A DNA stretch of 64,000 nt from NCBI GenBank assembly GCA_024349245.1, contig JALDNG010000831.1, positions 1-64,000 of the forward strand, written 5' to 3'. Shown here one piece after another: positions 1-13,500 of the stretch (its first letter is position 1; each line of letters begins with the position of its first letter). This DNA is from Neodontobutis hainanensis. Its lineage: Eukaryota > Chordata > Actinopteri > Gobiiformes > Odontobutidae. A model generated the notes under the pieces. That model ran no database searches and was not told the DNA's origin. It saw nothing but the letters and a program-made list of their open reading frames with translations. The translations under genes and the position numbers were made by a program.

Positions 1-3000
1 AGGCAGAGAGACCAAAGAAGGAGAGGCCACAGAAAGACCAGAGGATGCAGAGTCCACAGAGACGAGTGGAGGCAGAGGCCACAGTGAGACCAGTGGAGGC
101 AGAGGAGACAAAGAGACAAGAGGAGGCAGAGGCCACAGAGAGACCAGAGGAGGCAGAGGACACAGACAGACCTGAGGAGGCAGAGGCCACAGAGAGACCA
201 GAGCAGTTAGAGGAGGAAGAGAGACCAGAGGAGGCAGAGGCCACATTAGAGACCAGAGGAGGCAGAGGCCACAGAGAGACCAGAGGAGGCAGAGAGACCA
301 GAGGAGGCAGAGGAGACAGAGAGACCAGAGGAGGCAGAGGCCACAGAGAGATGAGAGGAGGCAGAGGACACAGACAGACCAGAGGAGGCAGCGGCCAAAG
401 AGAGACCAGAGAAGGCAGAGGCCACAGAGAGACCAGAGGAGGCAGAGGCCACAGAGAGACCAGAGGAGGCAGAAGAGGCAGAGGACACAGAAAGTCCAGA
501 GGAGGCAGAGGCCACAGAGAGACCAGAGGAGGTAGAGAGACCAGAGGAGGCAGAGGCCACAGAGAGACGAGAGGAGGCAGAGGACACAGACAGACCAGAG
601 GAGGCAGAGGCCAAAGAGAGACTAGAGGAGGCATAGGAGACAGAGAGACTAGAGGATTGCAGAGGTCACAGAGAGACCAGAGGAGGCAGAGGCCACAGAG
701 AGACGAGAGGAGGCAGAGGACACAGACAGACCAGAGGAGGCAGAGGCCACAGAGAGACTAGAGGAGGCAGAGGAGACAGAGAGACCAGAGGAGGCAGAGG
801 CCACAGAGAGACGAGAGGAAGCAGAGGAGGCAGAGAGACCAAAGGAGGCAAAGGCCACAGAGAGACCATAGCAGGCAGAAAGAGAGAGACCAGAGGAGGC
901 AGTTAGAGCAGAGGAGGCAGAGGAGGCAGAGAGACCAGAGGAGGCAGAGGCCACAGAGTGACTAGAGGAGGCAGAGGAGACAAAGAGACCAGAGGAGGCA
1001 GAGGCAATAGAGAGACCAGTGGAGGCAGAGAGACCAGAGGGGACAGTGGAGGCAGAGAGACAAGAGAAGGCAGAGGCCACAGAGAGACCAGAGCAGTTAG
1101 AGGAGGAAGAGAGACCAGAGGAGGCAAAGGAGACAGAGAGACCAGAAAAGGTAGATGCCTCAGAGAGACCAGAGGAGGCAGATGCCTCAGAGAGACCAGA
1201 GGAAGCAGCGGCCAAAGAGAGACTAGAGAAGGCACAGGCCACAGAGAGACCAGAGAAGGCAGAGGCCACAGAGAGACCAGAGGAGGCAGAGGAGGCAGAG
1301 GACACAGACAGTCCAGAGGAGGCAGAGACCACAGAGAGACCAGAGGAGGCAGAGAGACCAGAGGAGGCAAAGGAGACAGAGAGACCAGAGGAGGCAGAGG
1401 CCTACAGAGAGACGAAAAGAGGCAGAGGACACAGACAGACCAGAGGTGGCAGCGGCCAAAGAGAGACCAGAGAAGGCAGAGGCCACAGAGAGACCAGAGG
1501 AGGCAGAAGCCACAGAGAGACCAGAGGAGGCAGAGGAGGCAGAGGACACAGACAGTCCAGAGGAGGCAGAGGCCACAGAGAGACCAGAGGAGGCAGAGAG
1601 ACCAGAGGAGACAGAGGAGACAGAGAGACCAAAGGAGGCAGAGGCCACAGAGAGACGAGAGGAGGCAGAGGACACAGACAGACCAGAGGAGGCAGAGGCC
1701 ACAGAGAGACTAGAGGAGGCAGAGGAGACAGAGAGACTACAGGATTGCAGAGGTCACAGAGAGACCAGAGGAGGTAGCGGCCACAGAGAGACCAGAGGAG
1801 GCAGAGGACACAGACAGACCAGAGGAGGCAGAGGCGACAGAGAGACTAGAGGAGGCAGAGGAGACAGAGAGACCAGAGGCAGAGGCCAGGCAGAGAGACG
1901 AGAGGAAGCAGAGGAGGCAGAGAGACCAGAGGAGGCAGAGGCCACAGAAAGACCAGGGAGGCAAGGAGAGTCTTGAGAAGGCAGAGGCCACAGAGAGACC
2001 AGGGGAGGCAGAGGAGGCAGAAAGACCAGAAAAGGCAGATGCCTCAGAGAGACCAGAGTAGGCAGCGGCCAGAGAGAGACAGAGAAGGCAGAGGCCACAG
2101 AGAGACCAGAGGAGGCTGAGGCCACAGAGAGACCAGAGGAGGCAGAGAGACAGAGAGACAAGAGGAGGCAGTTAGAGCAGAGGAGGCAGAGGAGGAGAGA
2201 GAGACCAGAGGAGGCAGAGGCCACAGACTGACTAGAGGAGGCAGAGTGGACAAAGAGACCGAGGAGGCAGAAGACACAGAGAGACTAGAGGAGGCAGAGG
2301 CCACAGAGAATCTAGGAGGCATAGGCTACAGAGAGACCAGAGGATTGCAGAGGTCACAGAGAGACCAGTGGAGGTAGAGAGAGCAGAGGAGGCAGAGAAG
2401 GCAGAGAGACCAGTGGAGGCAGAGGAGACAGATTGACCAGAGGAGGCAACGGGGCAGAGAGGCCACAGGAGGCAGAGGCCACAGAGAGACCAGAGGAGGC
2501 AGAGGACACAGACAGACCAGAGGAGGCAAAAAGAGCAGAGGAGGCAGAGAAGGCAGAGAGACCAGTGGAGCCAGAGGAGACAGAGAGACCAGAGGAGGCA
2601 GAGCCCATAGAGAGACCAGATGAGGCCGAGGCCATAGAGAGACCAGAGTAGGCAGAGAAAGAGAGACCAGAGGAGGCAGAGAGACCAGATGAGGCAGAGA
2701 CCACAGAGTGACTAGAGGAGGCAGATAGTCCAGAGGATGCAGAGGCCATAGAGAGGCCAGAGGAGGCAGAGGCCACAAAGAGACCAGAGGAGGCAGAGGC
2801 CACAGAGAGTTCAGAGGAGGCAGAGGCCACAGAGAGTTCAGAGGAGGCAGAGGAGACAGAGAGACCAGAGGAGGCAGAGGCCACAGAGAGACGAGCGGAA
2901 ACAGAGGCAAGAGAGAGACCAGTGGAGACAGAGAGACCAGAGGGGGCATAGGAGGCAGACAGACAAGAGAATGCAGCGGCCACAGAGAGACCAGAGGAGG

Positions 3001-6000
3001 CAGAGGCCACAGAGAGACCAGAGGAGGCAGAGGCCACAGAGAGACCAGAGGAGGCAGAGCCCACAGTGAGACCAGAGGGGGCAGAAGCCACCGAGAGTTC
3101 AGAGAAGGCAGAAAGACAGAGAGGCAAGAGGAGTCAGAGAGACGAGAGGATGCAGAGGCCACAGAGAGACCAGAAGAGGCAGAGGCCACAGAGAGATGAG
3201 AGGATTGCAGAGGTCACAGAGAGACCAGTGGAGGTAGAGAAAGCAGAGGAGGCAGAGGAGACAGAGAGACCAGTGGAGGCAGAGGAGACAGAGAGACCAG
3301 AGGAGGCAACGGGGCAGAGAGGCCACAGGAGGCAGAGGCCACCGAGAGTTCAGAGAAGGAAGAAATACAGAGAGACCAAAGGAGGCAGAGTGATTAGAGA
3401 ACGCATAGGAGGCAGAGAGACCAGAAAAGGCAGATGGCACAGAGAGACCAGAGGAGCCAGCGGCAGCAGAGAGACCAGAGGAGGCAGAGAGACCAGAGAA
3501 GGCAGAGGACACAAAGAGACCAGAAGAGGCAGAGAGACAGAGAGACCAGAGGAGGCAGTTAGAGCAAAGGAGGCAGAGGAGGCAGAGAGACCAGAGGAGG
3601 CAGAGGCCACAGAGTGACTAGAGGAGGCAGAGGAGACAGAGAGACCAGAGGAGGCAGAGGCCACAGAGAGACAAGAGGAAGCAGAGGAGGCAGAGAGACC
3701 AGAGGAGGCAGAGGCCACAGAAAGACCAGGGAGGCAAGGAGAGTCTAGAGGAGACAGAGGCCACAGAGAGACCAGGAGAGGCAGAAGAGGCAGAGAGACC
3801 AGAAAAGGCAGATGCCTCAGAGAGACCAGAGAGGCAGCGGCCAGAGAGAGACCAGAGAAGGCAGAGGCCACAGAGAGACCAGAGGAGGCTGAGGCCACAG
3901 AGAGGCCAGAGGAAGCAGAAAAGGCAGAGAGACCAGAGGAGGCAGAGGCCACAGAGAGACCAAAGGAAGCAGAGGCAATAGAGAGACCAGTGGAGGCAGA
4001 GAGACCAGAGGAGGCATAGGAGGAAGACAGACAAGGCAGCGGCCACAGAGAGACCAGAGGAGGCAGAGGCCATAGAGAGGCCAGAGGAGGCAGAGGCCAC
4101 AGAGAGTTCAGAGGAGGCAGAGGAGACAGAGAGACCAGAGGAGGCAGAGGCCACAGAGGGACGAGCGGAAGCAGAGGCAATAGAGAGGCCAGTGGAGGCA
4201 GAGAGACCAGAGGGGGCATAGGAGGCAGACAGACAAGACAAGGCAGCGGCCACAGAGAGACCAGAGGAGGCAGAGGAGGCAGAGAGACGAGAGGAGGCAG
4301 AGCCCACAGTGAGAGGCAGAGGCAGAGGCCACCGAGAGTTCAGAGGCCACCGAGAGTTCAGAGGAGGCAGAAAGACAGAGAGGCAAGAGGAGGCAGAGAG
4401 ACGAGAGGATGCAGAGGAGGCAGAGAGAGCAGAGGAGACCGAGGCCACAGAGAGACCAGAAGAGGTAGAGGCCACAGAGAGATGAGAGGAGGCAGAGGAG
4501 AAAGAGAGAGCAGAGGAGGCAGAGGCCACAGAGAATCCAAAAGAGACATAGGTCAAAGAGAGACCAGAGGAATGCAGAGGTCACAGAGAGACCAGTGGAG
4601 GTAGAGAGAGCAGAGGAGGCAGAGAAGGCAGAGAGACCAGTAGAGGCAGAGGAGACAGAGAGACCAGAGGAGGCAACGGGGCAGAGAGGCCAGAGGAGGC
4701 AGAGGCCACCGAGAGTTCAGAGGAGGAAGAAAGACAGAGAGACCAAAGGAGGCAGAGATTAGAGGACGCATAGGTGGCAGAGAGACCAGAAAAGGCAGAT
4801 GCCACAGAGAGACCAGAGGAGCCAGCGGCAGCAGAGTGACCAGAGGAGGCAGAGAGACCAGAGAAGGCAGAGGACACAAAGAGACCAGAGGAGGCAGAAG
4901 CCACAGAGTGACTAGAGGAGGCAGAGGAGACAAAGAGACCAGAGGAGGCAGAGGTAATAAAGAGACCAGTGGAGGCAGAGAGACCAGAGGAGGCAGAGGC
5001 CACAGAGAGACCAGAGGAGGAAAAGGCGACAAAGAGACTAGAGGAGACAGATAAGTCAGAGAGACTAGTGGAGGTAGAGGCCAGAGAGATAGCAGAGGAG
5101 GCAGAGGCCACAGAGAGACTAGTGGAGTCAAAGGCCACTGAGAGACCAGTGGAGGCATAGGAGACAGAGAGACCAGAGGAGGCAGAGGCCACAGAGAATC
5201 CAGAGGAGGCATCGGCCACAGAGAGACCAGAGGATTGCAGAGGTCACAGAGAGACCAGTGGGGTAGAGAGATCAGAGGAGGCAGAGAAGGCAGAGAGACC
5301 AGTGGAGGCAGGGGAGACAGAGAGAGCAAGGGAGGCAGAGGTCACATAGAGACGAGAGGAAGCAGAGGAGGCAGAGAGACCAGAGGAGGCAGAGGCAACA
5401 GAGAGACCAGAGGAGGCACAGGCAATAGAGAGAGTAGAAAAAGAGAGACCAGAGGGGCAGAGGAGGTAGAGAGACAAGAGGAGGCAGAGGCCACAGAGAG
5501 ACCAGAGGAGGCAGAGGAGGCAGAGAGACCAGAGGAGGCAGATGAGACAAAGAGACGAGAGGAAGCAGGGGAGGCAGAGAGTCTAGAGGAGGCAGAGGCC
5601 ACAGAAAGACTAGAAGAGGCAGAGGTCACAGAGAGACCAGAGGAGGCAGAGGAGGCAGAAAGACCAGAAAAGGCAGATGCCACAGAGAGACCAATGGAGG
5701 CAGCGGCCAGAGAGAGAGCAGAGAAGGCAGAGGCCACAGAGAGACCATAGGAGGCAGAGGCAATAGAGAGACCAGTGGAGGCAAAGGAGGCAGAGAGACC
5801 AGAGGAGGCAGAGGCCACAGAGAGACCAGATGATGCAGAGAGACAGAGAGACCAGAGGAGGAAGTTAAAGCAGAGGAGGCAGAGAAAGCAGAGAGACCAG
5901 AGGAGGCAGAGGCCACACAGTGACTAGAGGAGGCAGAGGAGACAAAAAGACCAGAGGAGGCAGAGGCCACAGAGAGACCAGAGGAGGCAGAGGAGGCAGA

Positions 6001-7590
6001 GAGACTAGAGGAGGCAGAGGAGACAGAGAGATGAGAGGAAGCAGGGGAGGCAGAGAGACTAGAGGAGGCAGAGGAGACAGAGAGGAGAGGAAGCAGCGGA
6101 GGCAGAGAGACTAGAGGAGGCAGAGGCCACAGAAAGACCAGAGAAGACAGAGAGTCCAGAGGAGGCAGAGGCCACAGAGAGACCAGAAGAGGCAGAGGTC
6201 ACAGAGAGACCAGAAGAGGCAGAGAGACCAGAAAAGGCAGATGCCACAGAGAGACCAGAGGAGGCAGTGGCCACAGAGAGACCAGAGAAGGCAGAGGCCA
6301 CAGAGACACCACAGGAGGCAGAGGCCACAGAGAGACCAGTGGAGGTAGAGAGTAGAGGAGGCAGAGAAGGCAGAGAGACCGGTGGAGGCAGGGGAGACAG
6401 AGAGAGCAGAGTAGGCAGAGGCCACAGAGAGACGAAGGAAGCAGAGGAGGCAGAGAGACCAGGACGAGGCAGTTAGAGGAGAGGAGGCAGAGGAGACAGA
6501 GAGACCAGAGGAGGAAGAGGCCACAGAGTGACTAGAGGAGGCAGAGGAGACAAAGAGACCAGAGGAGGCAGAGGCCACAGAGTGACCAGAGGAGGCAGAG
6601 GCAATTGAGAGACCAGTGGAGGCAGAGAGCAGAGGGAGCAGAGGAGGCAGAAAGACCAGAGGAGGCAGAGGCCACAAAAGACCAGAGGAGGCAGAGAGTC
6701 CAGAGGAGGCAGAGGCCACAGAGAGGCCAGAGGAGGTATAGGCCACAGAGAGACCAGAGGAGGCAGATGCCATAGAAAGACCAGAGGAGGCAGAGGCCAC
6801 AGAGAGACCAGAGGAGGCAGTTAGAGCAGCGGAGGCAGAGAGACCAGAGGAGGCAGAGGCCACAAAGAGACCAGATGAGGCAGAGAGTCCAGAGGAAGCA
6901 GAGGCCACAGAGTGACTAGAGGAGGCAGAGGCAAAAAAGAGAGCAGTGGAGGAAGAGAGACTAGAGGGGTCAGAGGAGGCAGAGAGTCAAGAGAAGGCAG
7001 AGGCCACAGAGAGACCAGAGGAGGCAGAGGCCACAGAGAGACGAGAGGAGGCATAGGAGATAGAGAGCAGAAGAGGAAGAGGCCACAGTTAGACCAGAGG
7101 GGAAGAGGCCACCGAGAGTTCAGAGGAGGCAGAAAGACAGAGAGCCCAGAGGAGGCAGAGAGACGAGAGGATGCAGAGGAGGCAGAGAGACCAAAGGAGA
7201 CAGAGGCCACAGACAGACCAGAGGAGATAGAGGAATAGAGAGTCCAGAGTAGGCAGAGGCCACAGAGAGGCTAGAGGAGGTAGAGGCCAAAGAGAGACCA
7301 GAGGAGGCAGAGGCCACAAAAGACCAGAGGAGGCAGAGGACACAGAGAGACCAGAGGAGGCAGAGGAGGCAGAGAGACCAGAAAAGGCAAATGCCACAGA
7401 GAGACCAGAGGAGGCAGCGGCGACAGAGAGACCAGAAGAGGCAGTTAGAGCAGCGGAGGCAGAGAGACCAGAGGAGGCAGAGGCCACAGAGAGACCAGAG
7501 GAGGCAGAGAGTCCAGAGGAGGCAGAGGCCAAGAGTGACTAGAGGAGGCAGAGGAGACAAAGAGACCACAGGAGTCAGAGGCCACAGACA
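1..7590 (+). repeat. 27-bp minisatellite array (purine-rich strand is +)
   Basis: The unit is 27 bp and consists of three related 9-mers, GAGACCAGA, GGAGGCAGA and GGCCACAGA, all ending in CAGA. Many units drop or add a 9-mer (18- or 9-bp variants), so the array changes length in steps of 9. The + strand is about three quarters purine and almost lacks T. A longer-range order exists: a variant containing GGATTGCAGAGGTCACAGAG recurs near 653, 1741, 2341, 3201, 4567 (altered) and 5231, and the 360-660 stretch is repeated near 1430-1750. All frames stay open for long distances on both strands only because the period is a multiple of 3; the predicted products are 9-residue repeats such as ERPEEAEAT. 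I treat them as non-coding. The array begins outside the window and passes directly into the 23-bp satellite at about 7590. Confidence 0.93.
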
Positions 7591-10500
7591 GAGGTGCAGT
7601 TGTACAGACTGTAGATGTGTAGTAGAACAGACTGTAGTCGTTTTCAGAACAGACTGTAGGCGTGCAATAGAACAGACTGTAGATGAGCAGTAGTACAGAC
7701 TGTAGACTTGCATTAGAAAAGACTGTAGATGTGCATTAGAACAGACTGTAGATGTGCAGTAAAACAGACTGTAGACGTGCAGTTGAACAGACTATAGATG
7801 TGCATTTGAACAGATGTCAGAGCAGCAGTAGTACAGACTCTAGATTGGCTTTAGAACAGACTGTAGAAGAGCTTTAGAACAGACTGTAAACGTCAGTAGA
7901 ACAGACTGACAATTAGAACAGATTGTAGATTTGCAGTAAAACAGACTGTAGACGTGCAGGTGAACAGAAATCAGAGCAGCAGTAGTACAGACTCTAGAAT
8001 TACCTTAGAACAGACTGTAAACGAGCAATAGAAATGACTGTAAGCGTCCGTAGAACAAACTGACAATGTGCAATAGAATAGACTCTAGAGCTGCAGTAGT
8101 ACAGACTGTAGATGAGCAAATGAACAGACTGTATATGAGTTTTAGAAAACACTGTAGACATGCATTTATAACAGACTGTAGAGGTGCAGTAATACAGACT
8201 GTAGACGAGCATTAGAACAGACTGTAGAAGTGCAGTAGTACGGACTGTAGAGGTGCAGTTGAACAGACTGTAGACGTGCAGTTGAACAGACTTCAGTGCA
8301 GAATTAGTAAAGACTGTAGATTGTAGAACAGACTGACAATTAGAACAGATTGTAGATGTGCAGTAAAAAAGACTGTAGACGTGCAGTAGAATAGAGTGCA
8401 GTAGAGGAATAGTACAGACTGTAAAATGGGATTAGATCAGACTGTAGACATGCAGTAGAACAGACTGTAAAGGTGCAGTTGTACAGACTGTAGGTGAGCA
8501 TTAGAACAGACTGTTGATGTGCAGTAGAAAAGACTGTAGACGTACAATAGAACAGACTGTAGATGAGCATTAGAACAGAATGTAGGCGTCCATTAGAACA
8601 GACTGTAGATGTGCAGTAGTAAAGACTTAAGACCTGCATAAGAATAGACTGTGGACAAGCATTAGAACAGACTGTAGATGAGCAGTAGTACAGACTGTAG
8701 ACTTGCATTAGAAGAGAGTGTAGATGTGCATTAGAACAGACTTTAGAAGTGCAGTAGTAGAGACTGTAGATGTGTAGTAGAACAGACTGTAAATGAGCAG
8801 TAGTAGAGACTGTAGACTTGTATTAGAACAGACTGTAAACGTGCAGTAGAACAGACTGTAGATGAGCAGTTGTACAGACTGTAGACTTTCATTAGAACAT
8901 ACAGTAGATGTCCATTAGAATAGACTGTAGATGTGCATTAGAACAGACTGACGAGGTGCAGAAGAATAGACTGAAGAGTTGCAGTAGTTGAGACTTTACA
9001 CGAGGATTAGAACAGACTGTACATGACTATTAGAAAAGACTGTAGACATGCTTTAGAAGAGACTGTAGAGGCTCAGTAGTACAGACTGTAGACGAGCATT
9101 AAAACAAACTGTAGATGTGCAGTAGACCAGACTGTAGACGTGCAGTTGAACAGACTTTAGAGCAGCAGTAGTACAGACTCTAGATTGGCTTTAGACTGTA
9201 GATGAGCTTTAGAACAGACTGTAGAGGTGCAGTAGTTCAGACTGTAGATGAGCATTAGAACAGACTCTATATGAGTAGTAGAAAACACTCTAGACATGCT
9301 TTAGAACAGGCAGTAGAGGTGCAGTTGTACAGACTGTAGACGAGCAGTAGTACAGACTGGAGAATTCCATTAGAACAAATTGTAAATGTGCATTAGAACA
9401 GACTGTAGATGTGCAAAAGAATAGACTATAGAGGGCAGTTGTTGAGACTTTACGAGCATTAGAACAGACTGTACATGAGTATTAGAAAAGACTGTAGACA
9501 TGTTTTAGAACAGACTGTAGAGTTCCAGTAGTACAGACTCTAGACGACCATTAGAACAAACTGTAGATGTGCAGTAGAAGAGACTGTAGAGGTGCAGTAG
9601 TACAGAAAGTTGACAATTATTAAAAGAGACTGTACGTGCAGTATAACAGACTCTAGACAATTATTATCTATTAATAATAGAAAAGACTGTAGAGGTGCAG
9701 TTGAACAGACTGTAGATGTGCAGTTGAATAGACTTCAGAGCAGAAGTAGAACAGACTCTAAATTGGTTTTGGAACAGACTGTAGACGAGCATTAGAACAA
9801 ACAGTAAACAACCTGTAGAACAGACTGAGAATGTGCAGAAGAATAGACTCTAGAGGTGCAGTAGTACAGACTGTAGATGAGGATTAGAACAGACTGTATA
9901 TGAGTATTAGAAAACACTGTAGATATGCTTTAGAACAGACTGTAGAGTTGCAGTAGTTCAGACTGTAGACGAGCATTAGAACAGACTGTATATGAGTATT
10001 AAAAAACATTCTAGACATGCTTTAGAACAGATTGTAGAGGTGCAGTAATACAGACTGTAGATGAGAATTAGAAAAGACTGTAAACGTCCAGTAGAACAGA
10101 CTGACAATGTGCAGAAGAATAGACTGTAGAGATGCAGTAGTACAGACTGTAGACATGCATTAGAACAGACTGTATATGAGTATTAGAAAACACTCTAGAC
10201 ATGCTTTAGAACAGACTGTAGATGAGCAGTAATACAGACTGTAGACTTGCATTAGAACAGACTGTAGATGTGCAGTAGAACAGACTGTAGACATGCATTA
10301 GAACAGACTGTATATGAGTATTAGAAAACACTCTAGACCTGCAAAAGAACAGACCGTAGATGAGTAGTAAAACAGACTATAGACTTGCATTAGAACAGAC
10401 TGTAAAACTGACTGTAGACGAGCATTAGAACCGACTGTAAACATCAGTAGAACAGACTGACAATGTGCAGAAGAATAGACTGTAGAAATGCAGTAGTACA

Positions 10501-13500
10501 GACTGTAGCAGCATTAGAAGAGAGTGTAGATGTGCATTAGAACAGACTTTAGAAGTGCAGTAGTAGAGACTGTAGATGTGTAGTAGAACAGACTGTAGGC
10601 GTGCAGTGGGCGAGACTGTAGTAGAGCAGTAGTACAGACTGTAAACTGGCATTAGAACAGACTGTAGAGGTGCAGGTAAACAGACAGTAGATGAGCAATA
10701 GTACAGACTGTAGACTTACATTAGAACAGACTGTAGATGTGCATTAGAACAGACTGTAGACGTGCAGTAGAACAGACTGCAGATGAGCAGTAGTACAGAC
10801 TGTAGGCTTGCATTAGAACAGACAGTAGATGTACATTAGAACAGACTGTAGATGTGCAGTAAAACAGACTGTAGGCGTGCAGTGGACGAGACTGTAGTAG
10901 AGCAGTAGTACAGACTGTAAACTGGCATTAGAACAGACTGTAGAGGTGCAGGTGAACAGACAGTAGATGTGCAGTTGAGCAGACTTCAGAGCAGCAGTAG
11001 TACTGACTCTAGATTGGCTTTAGAACTGACTATAGACGAGTATTAGAACAGGCTATAAACGCGTCAGTAGAACAGACTCTATATAAGTATTAGAAAACAC
11101 TCTAGATATGCTTTATAACAAAATGTAGAGGTGCAGTAGTTCCGACTGTAGACGAACATTAGAACAGACTGTATATGAGTTAGAAAACACTCTAAACATG
11201 CTTTAGAACAGACTGTAGAGGTGCAGTAATACAGACTGTAGATGAGAATTAGAAAAGACTGTAAACGTCAGTAGAACAGACTGACAATGTGCAGAAGAAT
11301 AGACTGTAGAGATGCAGTAGTACAGACTGTAGACATGCATTAGAACAGACTGTATATGAGTATTAGAAAACACTCTAGACATGCTTTAGAACAGACTGTA
11401 GATGAGCAGTAATACAGACTGTAGACTTGCATTAGAACAGACTGTAGATGTGCAGTAGAACAGACTGTAGACGTTTATTAGAACAGACTGTAGACCTGCA
11501 AAAGAACAGACCGTAGATGAGTAGTAAAACAGACTATAGACTTGCATTAGAACAGACTGTAAAACTGACTGTAGACGAGCATTAGAACAGACTGTAAACA
11601 TCCAGTAGAACAGACTGACAATGTGCAGAAGGATAGACTGTAGAAATGCAGTAGTACAGACTGTAGACGAGCATTAGAAGAGAGTGTAGATGTGCATTAG
11701 AACAGACTTTAGAAGTGCAGTAGTAGAGACTGTAGATGTGTAGTAGAACAGACTGTAGACGTGCAGTGGGCGAGACTATAGTAGAGCAGTAGTACAGACT
11801 GTAAACTGGCATTAGAACAGACTGTAGAGGTGCAGGTGAACAGACAGTAGATGAGCAATAGTACAGACTGTAGACTTACATTAGAACAGACTGTAGATGT
11901 GCATTAGAACAGACTGTAGATGAGCAGTAGTACAGACTGTAGGCTTGCATTAGAACAGACAGTAGATGTACATTAGAACAGACTGTAGATGTGCAGTAAA
12001 ACAGACTGTAGACGTGCAGTGGACGAGACTGTAGTAGAGCAGTAATACAGACTGTAAACTGGCATTAGAACAGACTGTAGAGGTGCAGGTGAACAGACTG
12101 TAGATAAGCAGTAGTATAGACTGTAGGCTTGCATTAGAACAGACAGTAGATGTACATTAGAACAGACTGTAGATGTGCAGTAAAACAGACTGTAGACGTG
12201 CAGTGGACGAGACTGTAGTAGAGCAATAGTACAGACTGTAGACTTACATTAGAACAGACTGTAGATGTGCATTAGAACAGACTGTAGAGCGTGCAGTAGA
12301 ACAGACTGACGAGGTGCAGAAGAATAGACTGAAGAGTTGCAGTAGTTGAGACTTTACACGAGGATTAGAACAGCCTGTACATGACTATTAGAAAAGACTG
12401 TAGACATGCCTTAGAAGAGACTGTAGAGGTGCAGTAGTACAGACTGTAGACGAGCATTAAAACAAACTGTAGATGTGCAGTAGACCAGACTGTAGGACGT
12501 GCAGTTGAACAGACTTTAGAGCAGCAGTAGTACAGACTCTAGATTGGCTTTAGAACAGACTGTAGATGAGCTTTAGAACAGACTGTAGAGGTGCAGTAGT
12601 TCAGACTGTAGATGAGCATTAGAACAGACTCTATATGAATATTAGACAACACTCTAGACATGCTTTAGAACAGGCAGTAGAGGTGCAGTTGTACAGACTG
12701 TAGACGAGCATTAAAACAAACTGTATATTAGTATTAGAAAACACTCTAGACATGCTTTAGGACAAACTGTAGATGTGCAGTAGTACAGACTGTAGACGTT
12801 TTTTAGAATAGACTGTAGACGTGCAGTAGAACAAACTGTAGACGAGAAGTAGTACAGACTGGAGAATTCCATTAGAACAGATTGTAGATGTGCATTAGAA
12901 CAGACTGTAGATGTGCAAAAGAATAGACTGTAGAGGGCAGTAGTTAAGACTTTACACGAGCATTAGAACAGACTGTACATGAGTATTAGAAAAGACTGTA
13001 GACTTGTTTTAGAACAGACTGTAGAGTTCCAGTAGTACAGACTCTAGACGACCATTAGAACAAACTGTAGATGTGCAGTAGAAGAGACTGTAGAGGTGCA
13101 GTAGTACAGAAAGTTGACAATTATTAAAAGAAACTGTAGACGTGCAGTATAACAGACTCTAGACAATTATTATCTATTAACAATAGAAAAGACTGTAGAG
13201 GTGCAGTTGAACAGACTGTAGATGTGCAGTTGAATAGACTTCAGAGCAGAAGTAGAACAGACTCTAGATTGGCTTTGGAAGAGACTGTAGACGAGCATTA
13301 GAACAAACAGTAAACAACCTGTAGAACAGACTGAGAATGTGCAGAAGAATAGACTCTAGAGGTGCAGTAGTACAGACTGTAGATGAGGATTAGAACAGAC
13401 AGTATATGAGTATTAGAAAACACTGTAGACATGCTTTAGAACAGATTGTAGAGGTGCAGTAGTTCAGACTGTAGACGAGCATTAGAACAGACTGTAGATG

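Noticed and set aside
1..7590. Absence of transposons in the 27-bp arrays as evidence of protection
   Set aside because: Only 8.8 kb of this repeat is present, so none inserted is not surprising compared with about seven in 34 kb.
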